Shown: positions 1 to 10,548, counted from the first letter of the stretch. The stretch is 36,888 nucleotides of DNA from Verrucomicrobiota bacterium (GCA_003218475.1 QHNR01000009.1:1-36888), one strand, 5' to 3'. Notes: a model not told the origin generated them from the letters alone. Numbers and translations are program-made.

Positions 1-31
1 GGCGCGCGGATCGACGAGCAGAAAATAATTT

Positions 32-2689
32 TTAGTTCAGGCCTGCGCGCGCCTGTCTCAGCTTCGCCAGCTGCGCGGTAAAATCCGCAAGGCGCCGCCG
101 ATGCTCCTCGACAACAGCCGCCGGCGCGCGATCGATGAACGAACTATTTTGCAGTTTTACTTCGACCGTTCGCAGATCGTTTTCAAGCTTCGCAATTTCC
201 TTGTCCAGCCGCTCTCGCTCTCGCGCCTCGTCCGCGGCGCCTACGGTTAGAAAAATCTCACCGAGCGGCGTAATGGCGACAGGGTGTCCAGCCTGCGCCC
301 GATATTTTGGGTCTAACTCTACCTCCTCGGCATTCAACAACCGCGTCAGCGTTAGAATCTGATCCGGAATTGCTTTACTTTCTGAGCGTAAAAGAAGACG
401 TATCTTCTTGTTCGACGGAATGTTGTATTTTGCACGAAGATTACGCCCGGTCTGTACAGTTTGATAAATGGCCGACACGAGTTGCCGCTTCTCCAAGACA
501 TCCTCCAACTCATCCAAACCAACTTTTTGCGGCGGGGATGCAAATTGAATCGAATCTTCTCCAAATCCCAGCAACAACCAGAGCTCTTCACTAATGTGCG
601 GCATAAAGGGATGCAGCAATCGCAATATCGCCGACAGCACAAAGTCCATGACTGCCAACGCCGACTTTTTCTTCGCTTCGTCCTCACCAAAAATGTCAGT
701 CTTGGCCGCTTCAACAAACCAGTCGCAATAATCGCTCCAAACAAAATCGTAGAGGCGTTGCGCGACTACGTTGAATTGATATTCGCGGTATGCAGCCTCG
801 ATTGCGTCGATTGTCTCGTTCAGGCGCGCCAGCACTTCGATGGCAAAGATCGACAACGCCTGAGTATCGATTTCTGGCGCGGGATCGCTCGCACCATGCA
901 TCTGACGAAAGCGCGCGACATTCCAAAGCTTCGTCGCGAAGTTACGGCCTTCTTCGATTTGTTTCTCGTCGAAGCGAATGTCCTGGCCTGTGGGCGCGAT
1001 GCGCATCAGACCAAACCGCAAGCCGTCGGCGCCGTATTTGTCGATCAACTCGAGCGGATCGGGCGAATTGCCGAGCGACTTCGACATTTTGCGACCCAGC
1101 TGGTCGCGAACAATGCTGGTGAAGAAAACGTGGTGAAACGGGATGTTGTCTTCAATCGTGCTGGATTTGCCAGGCTTGAACTCGAGGCCGGCGATGATCA
1201 TCCTTGCGACCCAGAAGAAAATAATGTCCGCCGCAGTTACGAGCACACTGGTTGGATAAAATTTCCTTCGCGTTTCCTGATCCATCGTCTCATACGCCCA
1301 GAGCCACGACGAAAACCAGGTGTCGAGCGTGTCTTCATCCTGAATCCAGTTCCCGGGATCAGGCGGCGGTTCGATGCCGACGTAAATTTCCCCTCCGATT
1401 TGGGATTTGGAATTTGGAACTTGAGATTTCCGGTACCACGCGGGTACCCGGTGCCCCCACCATACTTGTCGGCTGATGCACCAATCGCGGATGTTCTCCA
1501 GCCACTGAGCGTAAACCTTCTCCCAGTGCGCGGGAAAAAAGCGGATAAGATGATCGCGCACTACGGCGAGCGCCTCTTTCGTTTTTGGGTAGCGCAGAAA
1601 CCATTGCTCGCTGATCCGCGGCTCGATTGGCACGTCGCTGCGATCGCTGAACCCAACATTGTTTTCATACGGCTCCGTTTTCGCCAGCGCTCCCCTCGCC
1701 TGCAGTAGCTCCGCGGCTTTTTCTCGCGCTTCGAATCGGTCCAGCCCATTCAACTCCGGAACTGCTGGACAATTGATGCGTCCATCCGGATGCAGCACAT
1801 CGATGATCGGCAGGTCGTGACGCTGGCCGATCTCGAAGTCGAGTGCATCATGCGCAGGCGTAACTTTCAGAACGCCAGTGCCGAATTCGGGATCAATCGC
1901 TTCATCGGCGATGATGGGAATCTTCTCGCGCGCGAGCGGACGCCAGGCGTGTTTGCCTAAAAGATCGAGGTATCGTTTGTCGCGGGGATGAAAAGCCATC
2001 CCGGTATCGGCCATGATCGTTTCCGGCCTGGTGGTTGCCACTTCGAGAAAACGACCTGGCTCTTCCACTATCTCGTAGCGAACGAAATAGAGTTTTCCTT
2101 TTTGCGGCCTCGAAATCACCTCTTCGTCCGAGACCGCGGTTTGCGCGACTGGGTCCCAATTGATCATTCGACGGCCGCGATAGACCAGCCCCTTGTCGTA
2201 AAGCTCGACGAAAGCTCGTTGCACGGCAGCGGCATAAGCCTCATCGAGCGTGTAGCGTTGGCGCGACCAATCACATGAACAACCCAGCCGCTTGAGCTGT
2301 TCGATAATGATGCCGCCGTGTTTATCCTGCCATTCGAGAACACGTCGTAAAAATTCCTCGCGACCAAGATCGTGTCGCGTTTTGTTTTCAGTTCGCCGCA
2401 AATATTTCTCGACTGCAGTCTGCGTCCCAATTCCGGCGTGATCCATTCCGGGCAGCCAAAGGACTTCAAAGCCCTGCATGCGAGCACGGCGGGCAAGAAT
2501 GTCCTGAATCGTATTGTTGAGCACGTGGCCAAGCGTAAGCACACCTGTGACATTGGGCGGCGGCATCACGATTGAGAACGGCGGCTTCGAGGATTTCGCG
2601 TCCGCAATGAAAGCCTGATCATCGATCCATCGCTGATACCACTTCGGTTCGACCGCTTTCGGATCGTATCTCTTGGGGAGTTCCGCCAT
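32..2689 (-). CDS. valS: Valyl-tRNA synthetase
   Basis: 885-aa ORF with class I aaRS signatures (PPPNVTGVLTLGHVLN, KMSKSLGN, DTWFSSWLW) and a C-terminal coiled coil. Confidence 0.98.
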   Translation of the reverse strand: MAELPKRYDPKAVEPKWYQRWIDDQAFIADAKSSKPPFSIVMPPPNVTGVLTLGHVLNNTIQDILARRARMQGFEVLWLPGMDHAGIGTQTAVEKYLRRTENKTRHDLGREEFLRRVLEWQDKHGGIIIEQLKRLGCSCDWSRQRYTLDEAYAAAVQRAFVELYDKGLVYRGRRMINWDPVAQTAVSDEEVISRPQKGKLYFVRYEIVEEPGRFLEVATTRPETIMADTGMAFHPRDKRYLDLLGKHAWRPLAREKIPIIADEAIDPEFGTGVLKVTPAHDALDFEIGQRHDLPIIDVLHPDGRINCPAVPELNGLDRFEAREKAAELLQARGALAKTEPYENNVGFSDRSDVPIEPRISEQWFLRYPKTKEALAVVRDHLIRFFPAHWEKVYAQWLENIRDWCISRQVWWGHRVPAWYRKSQVPNSKSQIGGEIYVGIEPPPDPGNWIQDEDTLDTWFSSWLWAYETMDQETRRKFYPTSVLVTAADIIFFWVARMIIAGLEFKPGKSSTIEDNIPFHHVFFTSIVRDQLGRKMSKSLGNSPDPLELIDKYGADGLRFGLMRIAPTGQDIRFDEKQIEEGRNFATKLWNVARFRQMHGASDPAPEIDTQALSIFAIEVLARLNETIDAIEAAYREYQFNVVAQRLYDFVWSDYCDWFVEAAKTDIFGEDEAKKKSALAVMDFVLSAILRLLHPFMPHISEELWLLLGFGEDSIQFASPPQKVGLDELEDVLEKRQLVSAIYQTVQTGRNLRAKYNIPSNKKIRLLLRSESKAIPDQILTLTRLLNAEEVELDPKYRAQAGHPVAITPLGEIFLTVGAADEARERERLDKEIAKLENDLRTVEVKLQNSSFIDRAPAAVVEEHRRRLADFTAQLAKLRQARAGLN

Positions 2690-2757
2690 TTGCGATCAAT
2701 CATCCGAAACTCGACGACGTTTGCAAATTGCCAACGCACCTTTGTGCCACAGATTCC

Positions 2758-2854
2758 GCCTCTCCATTGGTGAAGGGAGAGGACTGAGGTGAGGGATCGC
2801 TCACGCGCCGGAAATCAACCCTCACCCTATCCTCTCCGTTTGAAAGGGCGAGGC
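2758..2854. repeat. Imperfect inverted-repeat intergenic element (GCCTCTCC...GGGAGAGG / CCCTCACCCT...CCTCTCC...GGGCGAGGC)
   Basis: Left arm GCCTCTCCATTGGTGAAGGGAGAGGACTGAGGTGAGGG is approximately the reverse complement of right arm CCCTCACCCTATCCTCTCCGTTTGAAAGGGCGAGGC. Confidence 0.75.
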
Positions 2855-2899
2855 GCTGCTGTTTGCAGCGTGCGGCCATCGCCATGAGTTTCCTGCTGC

Positions 2900-3703
2900 A
2901 TGAATGACCCGCGGCCCGTTGGCGTTTTCGATTCGGGGATTGGCGGCCTCACCGTGGTGAAGGCGCTGCGCGATTTATTGCCAAACGAAAGCATTTGTTA
3001 TCTTGGCGACACGGCGCGTGTTCCTTACGGCCCGAAAAGCTCCGAAACGGTGCAACGCTACGCAGTCGAACTGGCGGGAATGCTGATGCGGAAGAATGCG
3101 AAGGCGCTCGTTGTCGCGTGTAACACGGTTTCATCAGTCGCGCTGCCGTTGTTGGCAAACAAATTTTCCGTGCCCGTAATCGGAGTTATTGAACCTGGAG
3201 CGCGAGCTGCACTACAAGCGACACGCAATCGGCACATCGGCGTGATCGGAACCCGAGCGACGATTCGCAGCGGCGCGTACGAAAAGGCATTGCGCGCAAC
3301 CGACAATAATGTGCGGGTGAGCAGTCGCGCTTGTCCGTTGCTGGTCCCGTTAATCGAAGAAGGATTGCTCGACGATGCGGTGACGGATCAAATGATTATG
3401 CGTTATCTCCAGCCTCTGCTTGCCGACGGAATCGACACGCTTGTGCTTGGTTGCACACATTATCCGTTGCTCGCCGGCGCGATCGCACGAGTGGTCAACC
3501 GCCAAATCACACTAGTCGATTCCGCGCAAAATTGCGCCCACGCAGTAGAAGAAATGCTGGATCGACAATCACTGCGCGCGGCGCCTCCAAACAACGCTCA
3601 GCTATACGTTGCCCTCACTGACGCGGCCGATAATTTTCTCAACGTCGCCCGCGACGCGCTGGAGTTGAGTTTCGGCGAGGTCGAGCTCCAACCCTTGCCA
3701 TAG
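2900..3703 (+). CDS. murI: Glutamate racemase
   Basis: GVFDSGIGGLTVVKAL, VACNTVSS and LGCTHYPLL motifs. Confidence 0.97.
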   Translation: MNDPRPVGVFDSGIGGLTVVKALRDLLPNESICYLGDTARVPYGPKSSETVQRYAVELAGMLMRKNAKALVVACNTVSSVALPLLANKFSVPVIGVIEPGARAALQATRNRHIGVIGTRATIRSGAYEKALRATDNNVRVSSRACPLLVPLIEEGLLDDAVTDQMIMRYLQPLLADGIDTLVLGCTHYPLLAGAIARVVNRQITLVDSAQNCAHAVEEMLDRQSLRAAPPNNAQLYVALTDAADNFLNVARDALELSFGEVELQPLP

Positions 3704-4034
3704 ATTTTGGCAGACTTTCGACCACGAGACCGTAGGAGCGGTCGATCATTTTTCGCAACTCAGCACTAGGGATGCCACTCTCAATCTCGACAGTGTTCCA
3801 ATGTTTCTTGTTCATGTGATAACCCGGACTAACTTGCTCGTAACGACCGCGGAGGTCGAGTGCCCAATCAGGGTCGCATTTTAAGTTCACGGTGCTCGGC
3901 ATTTCATCGAGAACTGCTAATGCGAACATCTTTCCACCGACTTTGAACACAAGAACATCGGGCCCGAATGGCGTTCCTTCAGTTGCGCGTGGTTTGCTCA
4001 AACAGTACTCACGGAACTGCGCGAGATCCATCAC
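3639..4034 (-). CDS. MmcQ/YjbR family protein
   Basis: 131 aa; FREYCLSKPRATEGTPFGPDVLVFKVGGKMFAL...NLKCDP...GYHMNKKHWNTVE is typical of MmcQ/YjbR; ATGA overlap with upstream glyQS. Confidence 0.88.
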   Translation of the reverse strand: MMDLAQFREYCLSKPRATEGTPFGPDVLVFKVGGKMFALAVLDEMPSTVNLKCDPDWALDLRGRYEQVSPGYHMNKKHWNTVEIESGIPSAELRKMIDRSYGLVVESLPKSMARVGARPRRNSTPARRGRR

Positions 4035-5392
4035 ACGAGCCGTTCCCGTAAGATTGCCGGCAGATCCTTGAGTGCGACGCGTTCCTGTCTCATAGAATCG
4101 CGATCGCGCAAAGTGACAGTGTCGCGCAGTGCAGGGTCCTTCGCTCCGAGCGTCTCAAAATCAACAGTCACTCCGAAGGGAGTGCCAATTTCATCCTGAC
4201 GCCGATATCGGCGGCCGATGGCACCACTCTCGTCATAGAAAACGGTCATATCCGGCCGCAACACATCGACAATCGCTTTCGCTTTTGCGACCAGCTGCGC
4301 GTTGTTCTTTAGCAGCGGGAATATCCCGGCCTTGATTGGGGCAAGTCGCGGATGAAATCGCAGCACCACACGCGCTTCCATTTTACCTTTTTCGTCCGGT
4401 GCTTCGTCCTCTGAATATGCCTCGCAGATTAACGCCAGCACGGTGCGATCGACGCCTGCGCTCGGTTCTACAACATGCGGGACAAATCTTTGTTTTGTTT
4501 CTTCGTCAAAATATTCGAGCGATTTTCCACTTGCTTGTTGATGCTGCGACAAATCGTAATCAGTGCGGTAAGCAACCCCTTCGAGTTCCTGAGCGCCAAA
4601 CGGAAAATCATATTCAATGTCGTAAGTTCCTTTTGAATAAAAAGCGCGCTCTTCGTCCGGAACCGTCCTGACATGCAACTTGTCACGCGGGATACCGATG
4701 TTCTCGTAAAACTTCAGACGTTCTTCCTTCCAATACTCGAGCAATTCCATTCCTTGCTCGGGTCGGCAAAAATATTCCAGCTCCATCTGTTCGAACTCGC
4801 GCGAGCGAAAAGTAAAATTGCGTGGGTTAATTTCGTTGCGAAACGCTTTGCCGATCTGAGCGATGCCGAACGGCAATTTTTTTCGTGAAACTTCCAGAAT
4901 ATTTTTGAACTGGACGAAGATGGACTGCGCTGTCTCAGGACGCAGGTAAGCGATGGAGCTTTCATCTGCCGCGGCACCCACATGCGTTTCGAACATCAGA
5001 TTGAACTGGCGCGCTTCGGTCAGGTCTTTGCCACCGCAATTTGGGCATTGCTTGCCCCCCTTTTTCTCGATGAGCTGGTCTAGCCGCAGATGCGCCTTGC
5101 ATGATCGGCAATCGATCATCGGATCGGAGAATCCCTCTACGTGTCCTGATGCCATGAGAACTTCGGGGTGCGTCAGGATCGCGCCGTCCATCCCGACCAC
5201 GTCCTCGCGTTCGTGGACCATCACGCGCCACCAATAATTCTTAAGGTTGCGCTTTAGTTCGACGCCGATTGGGCCGTAATCCCAGGCGCCGTTGAGGCCA
5301 CCATAAATTTCGCTCGATTGAAAAATGAAGCCGCGTCGCTTGCAGAGACTGACGATTTTGTCCATGCGTTGCGAGTCTGCCTTGGGATTCAT
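4031..5392 (-). CDS. glyQS: Glycyl-tRNA synthetase (single-chain class II type)
   Basis: RRGFIFQSSEIYGGLNGAWDYGPIGVELKRN, FRNEINPRNFTFRSREFEQMELEYF. Confidence 0.97.
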   Translation of the reverse strand: MNPKADSQRMDKIVSLCKRRGFIFQSSEIYGGLNGAWDYGPIGVELKRNLKNYWWRVMVHEREDVVGMDGAILTHPEVLMASGHVEGFSDPMIDCRSCKAHLRLDQLIEKKGGKQCPNCGGKDLTEARQFNLMFETHVGAAADESSIAYLRPETAQSIFVQFKNILEVSRKKLPFGIAQIGKAFRNEINPRNFTFRSREFEQMELEYFCRPEQGMELLEYWKEERLKFYENIGIPRDKLHVRTVPDEERAFYSKGTYDIEYDFPFGAQELEGVAYRTDYDLSQHQQASGKSLEYFDEETKQRFVPHVVEPSAGVDRTVLALICEAYSEDEAPDEKGKMEARVVLRFHPRLAPIKAGIFPLLKNNAQLVAKAKAIVDVLRPDMTVFYDESGAIGRRYRRQDEIGTPFGVTVDFETLGAKDPALRDTVTLRDRDSMRQERVALKDLPAILRERLV

Positions 5393-5444
5393 AAATCAGC
5401 GTTATTGAGCCACAGATTTACACAGATTGCACAGATCAAAAGGC

Positions 5445-5514
5445 GTTGTAGAGGCGCTCGGCGCGGCGAGCGCCTTGAATTTAGATCGGCGTTTGACACA
5501 AACGCCGCTACAAC
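5445..5514. repeat. TTGTAG-family double-hairpin element (copy E1)
   Basis: GTTGTAGAGGCG...CGCCGCTACAAC termini; hairpins GGCGCTCG/CGAGCGCC and GGCGTTTG/CAAACGCC; inverted homologue at 9988-10057. Confidence 0.85.
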
Positions 5515-5524
5515 ATGAAGTGAG

Positions 5525-5977
5525 CTACGTCTGCGTTTCGACTTTGACCTCGGTCTTCACCGAATTCGCGATGAAGCATTGCTCGTGCGCGCCATGATTC
5601 ATCTCCTCGATTTCTTGCTGCGATGGTTGTTTGTCGCCGGAGAATTTGAGCCGCTGCCTTAGAGTCACACGGGTAATGGCAAGTCTGCCTTCAGCGTTTT
5701 TGTCCATGTGACCGATGGCGTCGTCAACATATTCGTCGAGCACGAACTTCTTTTTGCAGGCGATGGCGAGGAAGGTCAGCATGTGACAACTCGAAAGAGA
5801 CGCCACAAATGCTTCCTCCGGATCGACCAATTGCGGATTGCCCAGGTAAGCAGCCGCAGCCGATGCCTGCATCTCGTGTCCGCCCTCGAATTTCCAGGTG
5901 TGATCGCGCGAATATTTCTGGTACTCGAACGGCTTGTCGCCGCGCTTCCAAGTGAGAGTGATTTTGTGTTCAGACAT
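5525..5977 (-). CDS. OsmC family protein
   Basis: 150 aa; VDPEEAFVASLSSCHMLTFLAIA and HEQCFIANSVKTEV are typical OsmC/Ohr features. Confidence 0.92.
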   Translation of the reverse strand: MSEHKITLTWKRGDKPFEYQKYSRDHTWKFEGGHEMQASAAAAYLGNPQLVDPEEAFVASLSSCHMLTFLAIACKKKFVLDEYVDDAIGHMDKNAEGRLAITRVTLRQRLKFSGDKQPSQQEIEEMNHGAHEQCFIANSVKTEVKVETQT

Positions 5978-6002
5978 GCCTCTAATTAGGATGGCATTTG
6001 TT

Positions 6003-6060
6003 GTAGGGCAAGCGCCCGACGCTTGCCTGCATCCCGTTTGGCAGGCGACGCGCGGGGGGC
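6003..6060. repeat. TTGTAGGG hairpin element, possibly a partial element
   Basis: GTTGTAGGGCAAGCGcccgaCGCTTGCC: 8-bp perfect stem beside a TTGTAG terminus; no clear right terminus found. Confidence 0.5.
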
Positions 6061-6113
6061 ACCTGGCTTGCGCTGTCTCGTGCGCTCTCTATTTTGTCCG
6101 CTTCTGAAAACGC

Positions 6114-6185
6114 GCGCGATTAGCTCAGTGGTAGAGCGCTTGCTTCACACGCAAGAAGTCGCAGGTTCAAACCCTGCATCGCGCA
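6114..6185 (+). tRNA. tRNA-Val (anticodon CAC)
   Basis: Cloverleaf: acceptor GCGCGAT/ATCGCGC, anticodon arm CTTGC-TTCACAC-GCAAG, T arm GCAGG-TTCAAAC-CCTGC; no encoded CCA. Confidence 0.95.
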
Positions 6186-6221
6186 CGTCTTCTCCCGCAG
6201 TTCAACATTTAGCGCTCGACT

Positions 6222-7664
<1,443 letters not shown>

Positions 7665-7757
7665 CCGTTTTCCGGCGAACAGCCTCTTTGCGACCTGCGC
7701 GCATTTTCAATAAGAGCTAGGCGCGTAAAATGTACTCCGAATCCGTATAATGATTGT

Positions 7758-8180
7758 ATGAAGACAAACATTGTTGATCGTGTGGATACAAAAACGGTTT
7801 CCGCAGAGCGTAAGGTCAAAACCAAACTCACATGGCCGCTATTCGGATTGGTTTTGATTTCCGTCGCTCTCGGTGCAGTGGGTTGCGAAGATTACAGCGC
7901 ATACCCAGGCTACGGACCCTATTATGGAGGAGGACCCTATTATAGAGGAGGACCCTATTATAGAGGAGGACCCTATTATAGAGGAGGACCCTATTATGGC
8001 AGGCCCTACGGTGGTTATGCGGGTTCCGTCGCGGTGGAGGTTGGCGATCGGCCTTACTACGTTCACGGGCCTGGTTATTACCAAGGGCGGACGTATTACG
8101 TCTGGAAGCCGGGACATTGGGCGTCGCGGCACGGTCAGAGAGTCTGGATCCACGGCCATTACGTCGTGCGAGGATACTGA
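7758..8180 (+). CDS. Hypothetical lipoprotein-like protein with GGPYYR tandem repeats
   Basis: N-terminal hydrophobic segment then ALGAVGC; tandem GGPYYR units; C-terminal YYVWKPGHWASRHGQRVWIHGHY. Confidence 0.75.
   Translation: MKTNIVDRVDTKTVSAERKVKTKLTWPLFGLVLISVALGAVGCEDYSAYPGYGPYYGGGPYYRGGPYYRGGPYYRGGPYYGRPYGGYAGSVAVEVGDRPYYVHGPGYYQGRTYYVWKPGHWASRHGQRVWIHGHYVVRGY
7927..7998 (+). repeat. 18-bp in-frame tandem repeat (GGAGGACCCTATTATAGA)n
   Basis: Four near-identical consecutive 18-bp units read directly from the sequence. Confidence 0.95.
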
Positions 8181-8208
8181 TCGAGTAGTATTTTGTAGCA
8201 GCCGATAC

Positions 8209-8946
8209 TTAAACGATTGGCTGCGTAAGACCCCATCGCGCCAGCCGGAAACGCAGAGCGGTTGCCACGCAGCCCAAGCCGTAGCGCACGCTTCTGCGAA
8301 AATTGATTGATGACGCCTCGGGCATGTATCTGGCTGGGCACGTCACTTCGCCGATCGCGCAGCCGAGGGCAACGACTTGCGCGAGGGTTTGGTTGTCGAA
8401 CACAAAGTCGTTGGAATTTGCCTCCAACGGCAACCGCTCCAGCAATTGGCGCGAAAATGCGCGATAGCCTGTGTGATATTCTGAAAGTTTCGCACCGATA
8501 AGGAGATTTTCCACGAGCGTCAGGACGCGGTTTGAGATGTATTTCCACCACGGCATGCCACCGCGAAGTGCGCCTCCCCCAAGAATGCGTGACGCAAGCA
8601 CACAGGGGTAAAGTCCGCTTGCTACAAGAGCCGCCATCGCAGGAATCAACTGCGGCGTGTACTGATAATCAGGATGAATCATGATAATGATATCTGCGCC
8701 CGCAGCTAGCGCGAGCCGGTAACAAGTCTTTTGGTTCGCGCCGTAACCACGATTCTCCGGATGCATCTCCACTTGCACGTGTTGCAGGGTGCGCGCGATT
8801 GCTACGGTCTCATCGTGACTGGCATCGTCTACGACGATTACAAGATCCACTATGCCGTGCGCCATGACTTCATCGTAAGTCTGACGCAACGTGCGCGCGG
8901 CGTTATACGCGGGCATTACTACCACAATTTTCTGGCCGTTGAGCAT
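8209..8946 (-). CDS. Glycosyltransferase family 2
   Basis: VVVMPAYNAARTLRQTYDEV, VDLVIVVDDASHDETVAIA, GYGANQKTCYRLALAAGADIIIMIHPDYQY. Confidence 0.94.
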   Translation of the reverse strand: MLNGQKIVVVMPAYNAARTLRQTYDEVMAHGIVDLVIVVDDASHDETVAIARTLQHVQVEMHPENRGYGANQKTCYRLALAAGADIIIMIHPDYQYTPQLIPAMAALVASGLYPCVLASRILGGGALRGGMPWWKYISNRVLTLVENLLIGAKLSEYHTGYRAFSRQLLERLPLEANSNDFVFDNQTLAQVVALGCAIGEVTCPARYMPEASSINFRRSVRYGLGCVATALRFRLARWGLTQPIV

Positions 8947-8971
8947 CGTCGTTCGGGCCGTCTCATAAATT

Positions 8972-9072
8972 TCATTCTGATCCCGCAGTCGCGGGAGAAG
9001 AATCTCAGTTCGTATTTGAACTCGTCGCCTGCAGGAATAGACAGAGATGTTTCGCTGCGCTCAACACGACAG
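8972..9072. repeat. TCATTCTGA...CGACAG-type inverted-repeat element with internal TCCCGCagtcGCGGGA hairpin
   Basis: cattctga-tcccgcagtcgcggga-gaagaatctcag ... agagatgtttcgctgcgctcaacacgacagg; related to 17233-17296. Confidence 0.7.
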
Positions 9073-9129
9073 GGCAGTTGTGACATGGTTGTAGTCGAAT
9101 ATGCGCCGGATCGCTATCTTGCAACTTTG

Positions 9130-9987
9130 ATGACTACTTTTTACGACCCGAGCTGCCTCGAATATTCCAAGCCGGGCCACCCAGAACGACCGGAGCGCAT
9201 CGCTCGCATCGCGCCAGTGTTAAAGCATCGGCACCCTGACTGGGAATGGCGGTCGCCGCGTGCGGCGGCGGATGATGAATTGTTGCGCGCGCATTCACGC
9301 CAGCATGTCGAACACGTCGCCAACGCGCGCGAAGATTTCGACCTCGACACGCCAGATTATCCTAACATCGCGACGTACGCGCGTTGCTCGGCCGGTGGGG
9401 CGATTGAGGCAGCACGCGCGGCGTTGCGCGGCGAATCTGCCTTTAGCCTGATGCGACCGCCCGGGCATCACGCCAAGCGCGACCGCGCGATGGGTTTCTG
9501 TTATTTCAGCAACATCGCCATCGCTGCGCTCGACGCATTGGAGAACAGCGCTGAACGCGTTGCTATTTGGGATTTCGATGGACATCACGGCAATGGCACA
9601 GAGGCGATCGTGGCGCACAATCGCCGAATTCAATTTGCGTCGATCCACCAATTCCCAGCATACCCCGGAACCGGCGCGAAATCGTTCGCGAACATCGATA
9701 ACTATCCTGTCGCTCCTTTCACGAGACGAAAGCAGCACGTGGAAGTTGCAAAGCCGGCGCTGGAGAAACTGATCGCGTTCAAACCCGATCTGCTTCTTGT
9801 TTCGGCAGGATTCGATGCGTATGCACGGGACCCGCTGTTGCAATTGACTCTCGAGCGAGAAGACTTTGCGAAATTTGGCGAGTGGCTAAGCAACATCGAC
9901 CATCCAGTGGCAGTGGTCCTTGAGGGCGGCTACAGCGAGGACTTGCCAGAATTGATCGACGCGTTCTTAACGTCCTGGAACGATTGA
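9130..9987 (+). CDS. Histone deacetylase / acetoin-utilization family protein
   Basis: MTTFYDPSCLEYSKPGHPERPERI, LMRPPGHHAKRDRAMGFCYFSNIAIAA, IWDFDGHHGNGTEAI, VSAGFDAYARDPL; internal ATG 9130 chosen because upstream codons lie in a repeat. Confidence 0.94.
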   Translation: MTTFYDPSCLEYSKPGHPERPERIARIAPVLKHRHPDWEWRSPRAAADDELLRAHSRQHVEHVANAREDFDLDTPDYPNIATYARCSAGGAIEAARAALRGESAFSLMRPPGHHAKRDRAMGFCYFSNIAIAALDALENSAERVAIWDFDGHHGNGTEAIVAHNRRIQFASIHQFPAYPGTGAKSFANIDNYPVAPFTRRKQHVEVAKPALEKLIAFKPDLLLVSAGFDAYARDPLLQLTLEREDFAKFGEWLSNIDHPVAVVLEGGYSEDLPELIDAFLTSWND

Positions 9988-10057
9988 GTTGTAGTGGCGT
10001 TTGTGCCAAATGCCGAACGTATTAAACCGGCGCTCGCCCCGGCGAGCGCCTCTACAA
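9988..10057. repeat. TTGTAG-family double-hairpin element (copy E2)
   Basis: GTTGTAGTGGCGTTTGtgcCAAATGCC...GGCGCTCGccccggCGAGCGCCTCTACAA; reverse orientation relative to E1; begins at the base after the HDAC stop. Confidence 0.85.
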
Positions 10058-10098
10058 AATCTCTACTTGACGCTTGGATTGGCAACCCGAGGCGTGCA

Positions 10099-10548
10099 CT
10101 ACTTTTTTGATTGCGTGCTCACTGCCCGCTCCAGCTTCGCCGCCGCGTTTTCGATTTCGGTGTAGCCATATTGGCGAGCTCTGGCCTTCGCCGCGAGCAA
10201 CCCGCACCGATGAACATTTTTGAAATCGCCATAGGGGAACTTGTATCTTTGCTTGGTATTTTCCGGGTAATGATCGTCAATGCCCAGATGCCATTTTGCA
10301 TATTCGCCGAATCCATGCAGTCGGATGAATTCGTTCTCTTCGTTTGCGGACGGCCGATGTCCGCGCCATGCGCCTTTACCGTCCGCTATGAAATGTCTCT
10401 CTTTGATGAGCTGCATGGCGAAAGCAAAAGCGTCTTCGTTTAGGGCGAGCCCTGTGCGCGGCTGAGCCAGAACGGTCTCGATCGCACAAAGCAGAATTGC
10501 GACTGCAATGGAACGGACGCGCGCACGTTTTACTATGATCGCTTTCAT
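10099..10548 (-). CDS. Conserved hypothetical secreted protein
   Basis: 149 aa from ATG 10548 with signal peptide-like N-terminus; upstream ORF extension is translated tRNA-like sequence. Confidence 0.7.
   Translation of the reverse strand: MKAIIVKRARVRSIAVAILLCAIETVLAQPRTGLALNEDAFAFAMQLIKERHFIADGKGAWRGHRPSANEENEFIRLHGFGEYAKWHLGIDDHYPENTKQRYKFPYGDFKNVHRCGLLAAKARARQYGYTEIENAAAKLERAVSTQSKK

Noticed and set aside
461-1708. 415-aa plus-strand ORF antisense to valS
   Set aside because: Fully antisense to a clear ValRS; no recognisable domain; typical high-GC shadow ORF.
7680-7757. TATAAT box at 7746-7751 as a promoter for 7758
   Set aside because: Good -10 match but only 7-12 nt before the annotated ATG and no convincing -35; too weak to list as a feature.
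7927-7998. Possible CRISPR-like array
   Set aside because: 18-bp contiguous units without spacers, in frame inside a CDS; no cas genes in the window.
8731-9129. N-terminal 133-aa extension of the HDAC ORF
   Set aside because: Covers the GT2 gene start and a repeat element; HDAC homology begins at MTTFYDP (9130).
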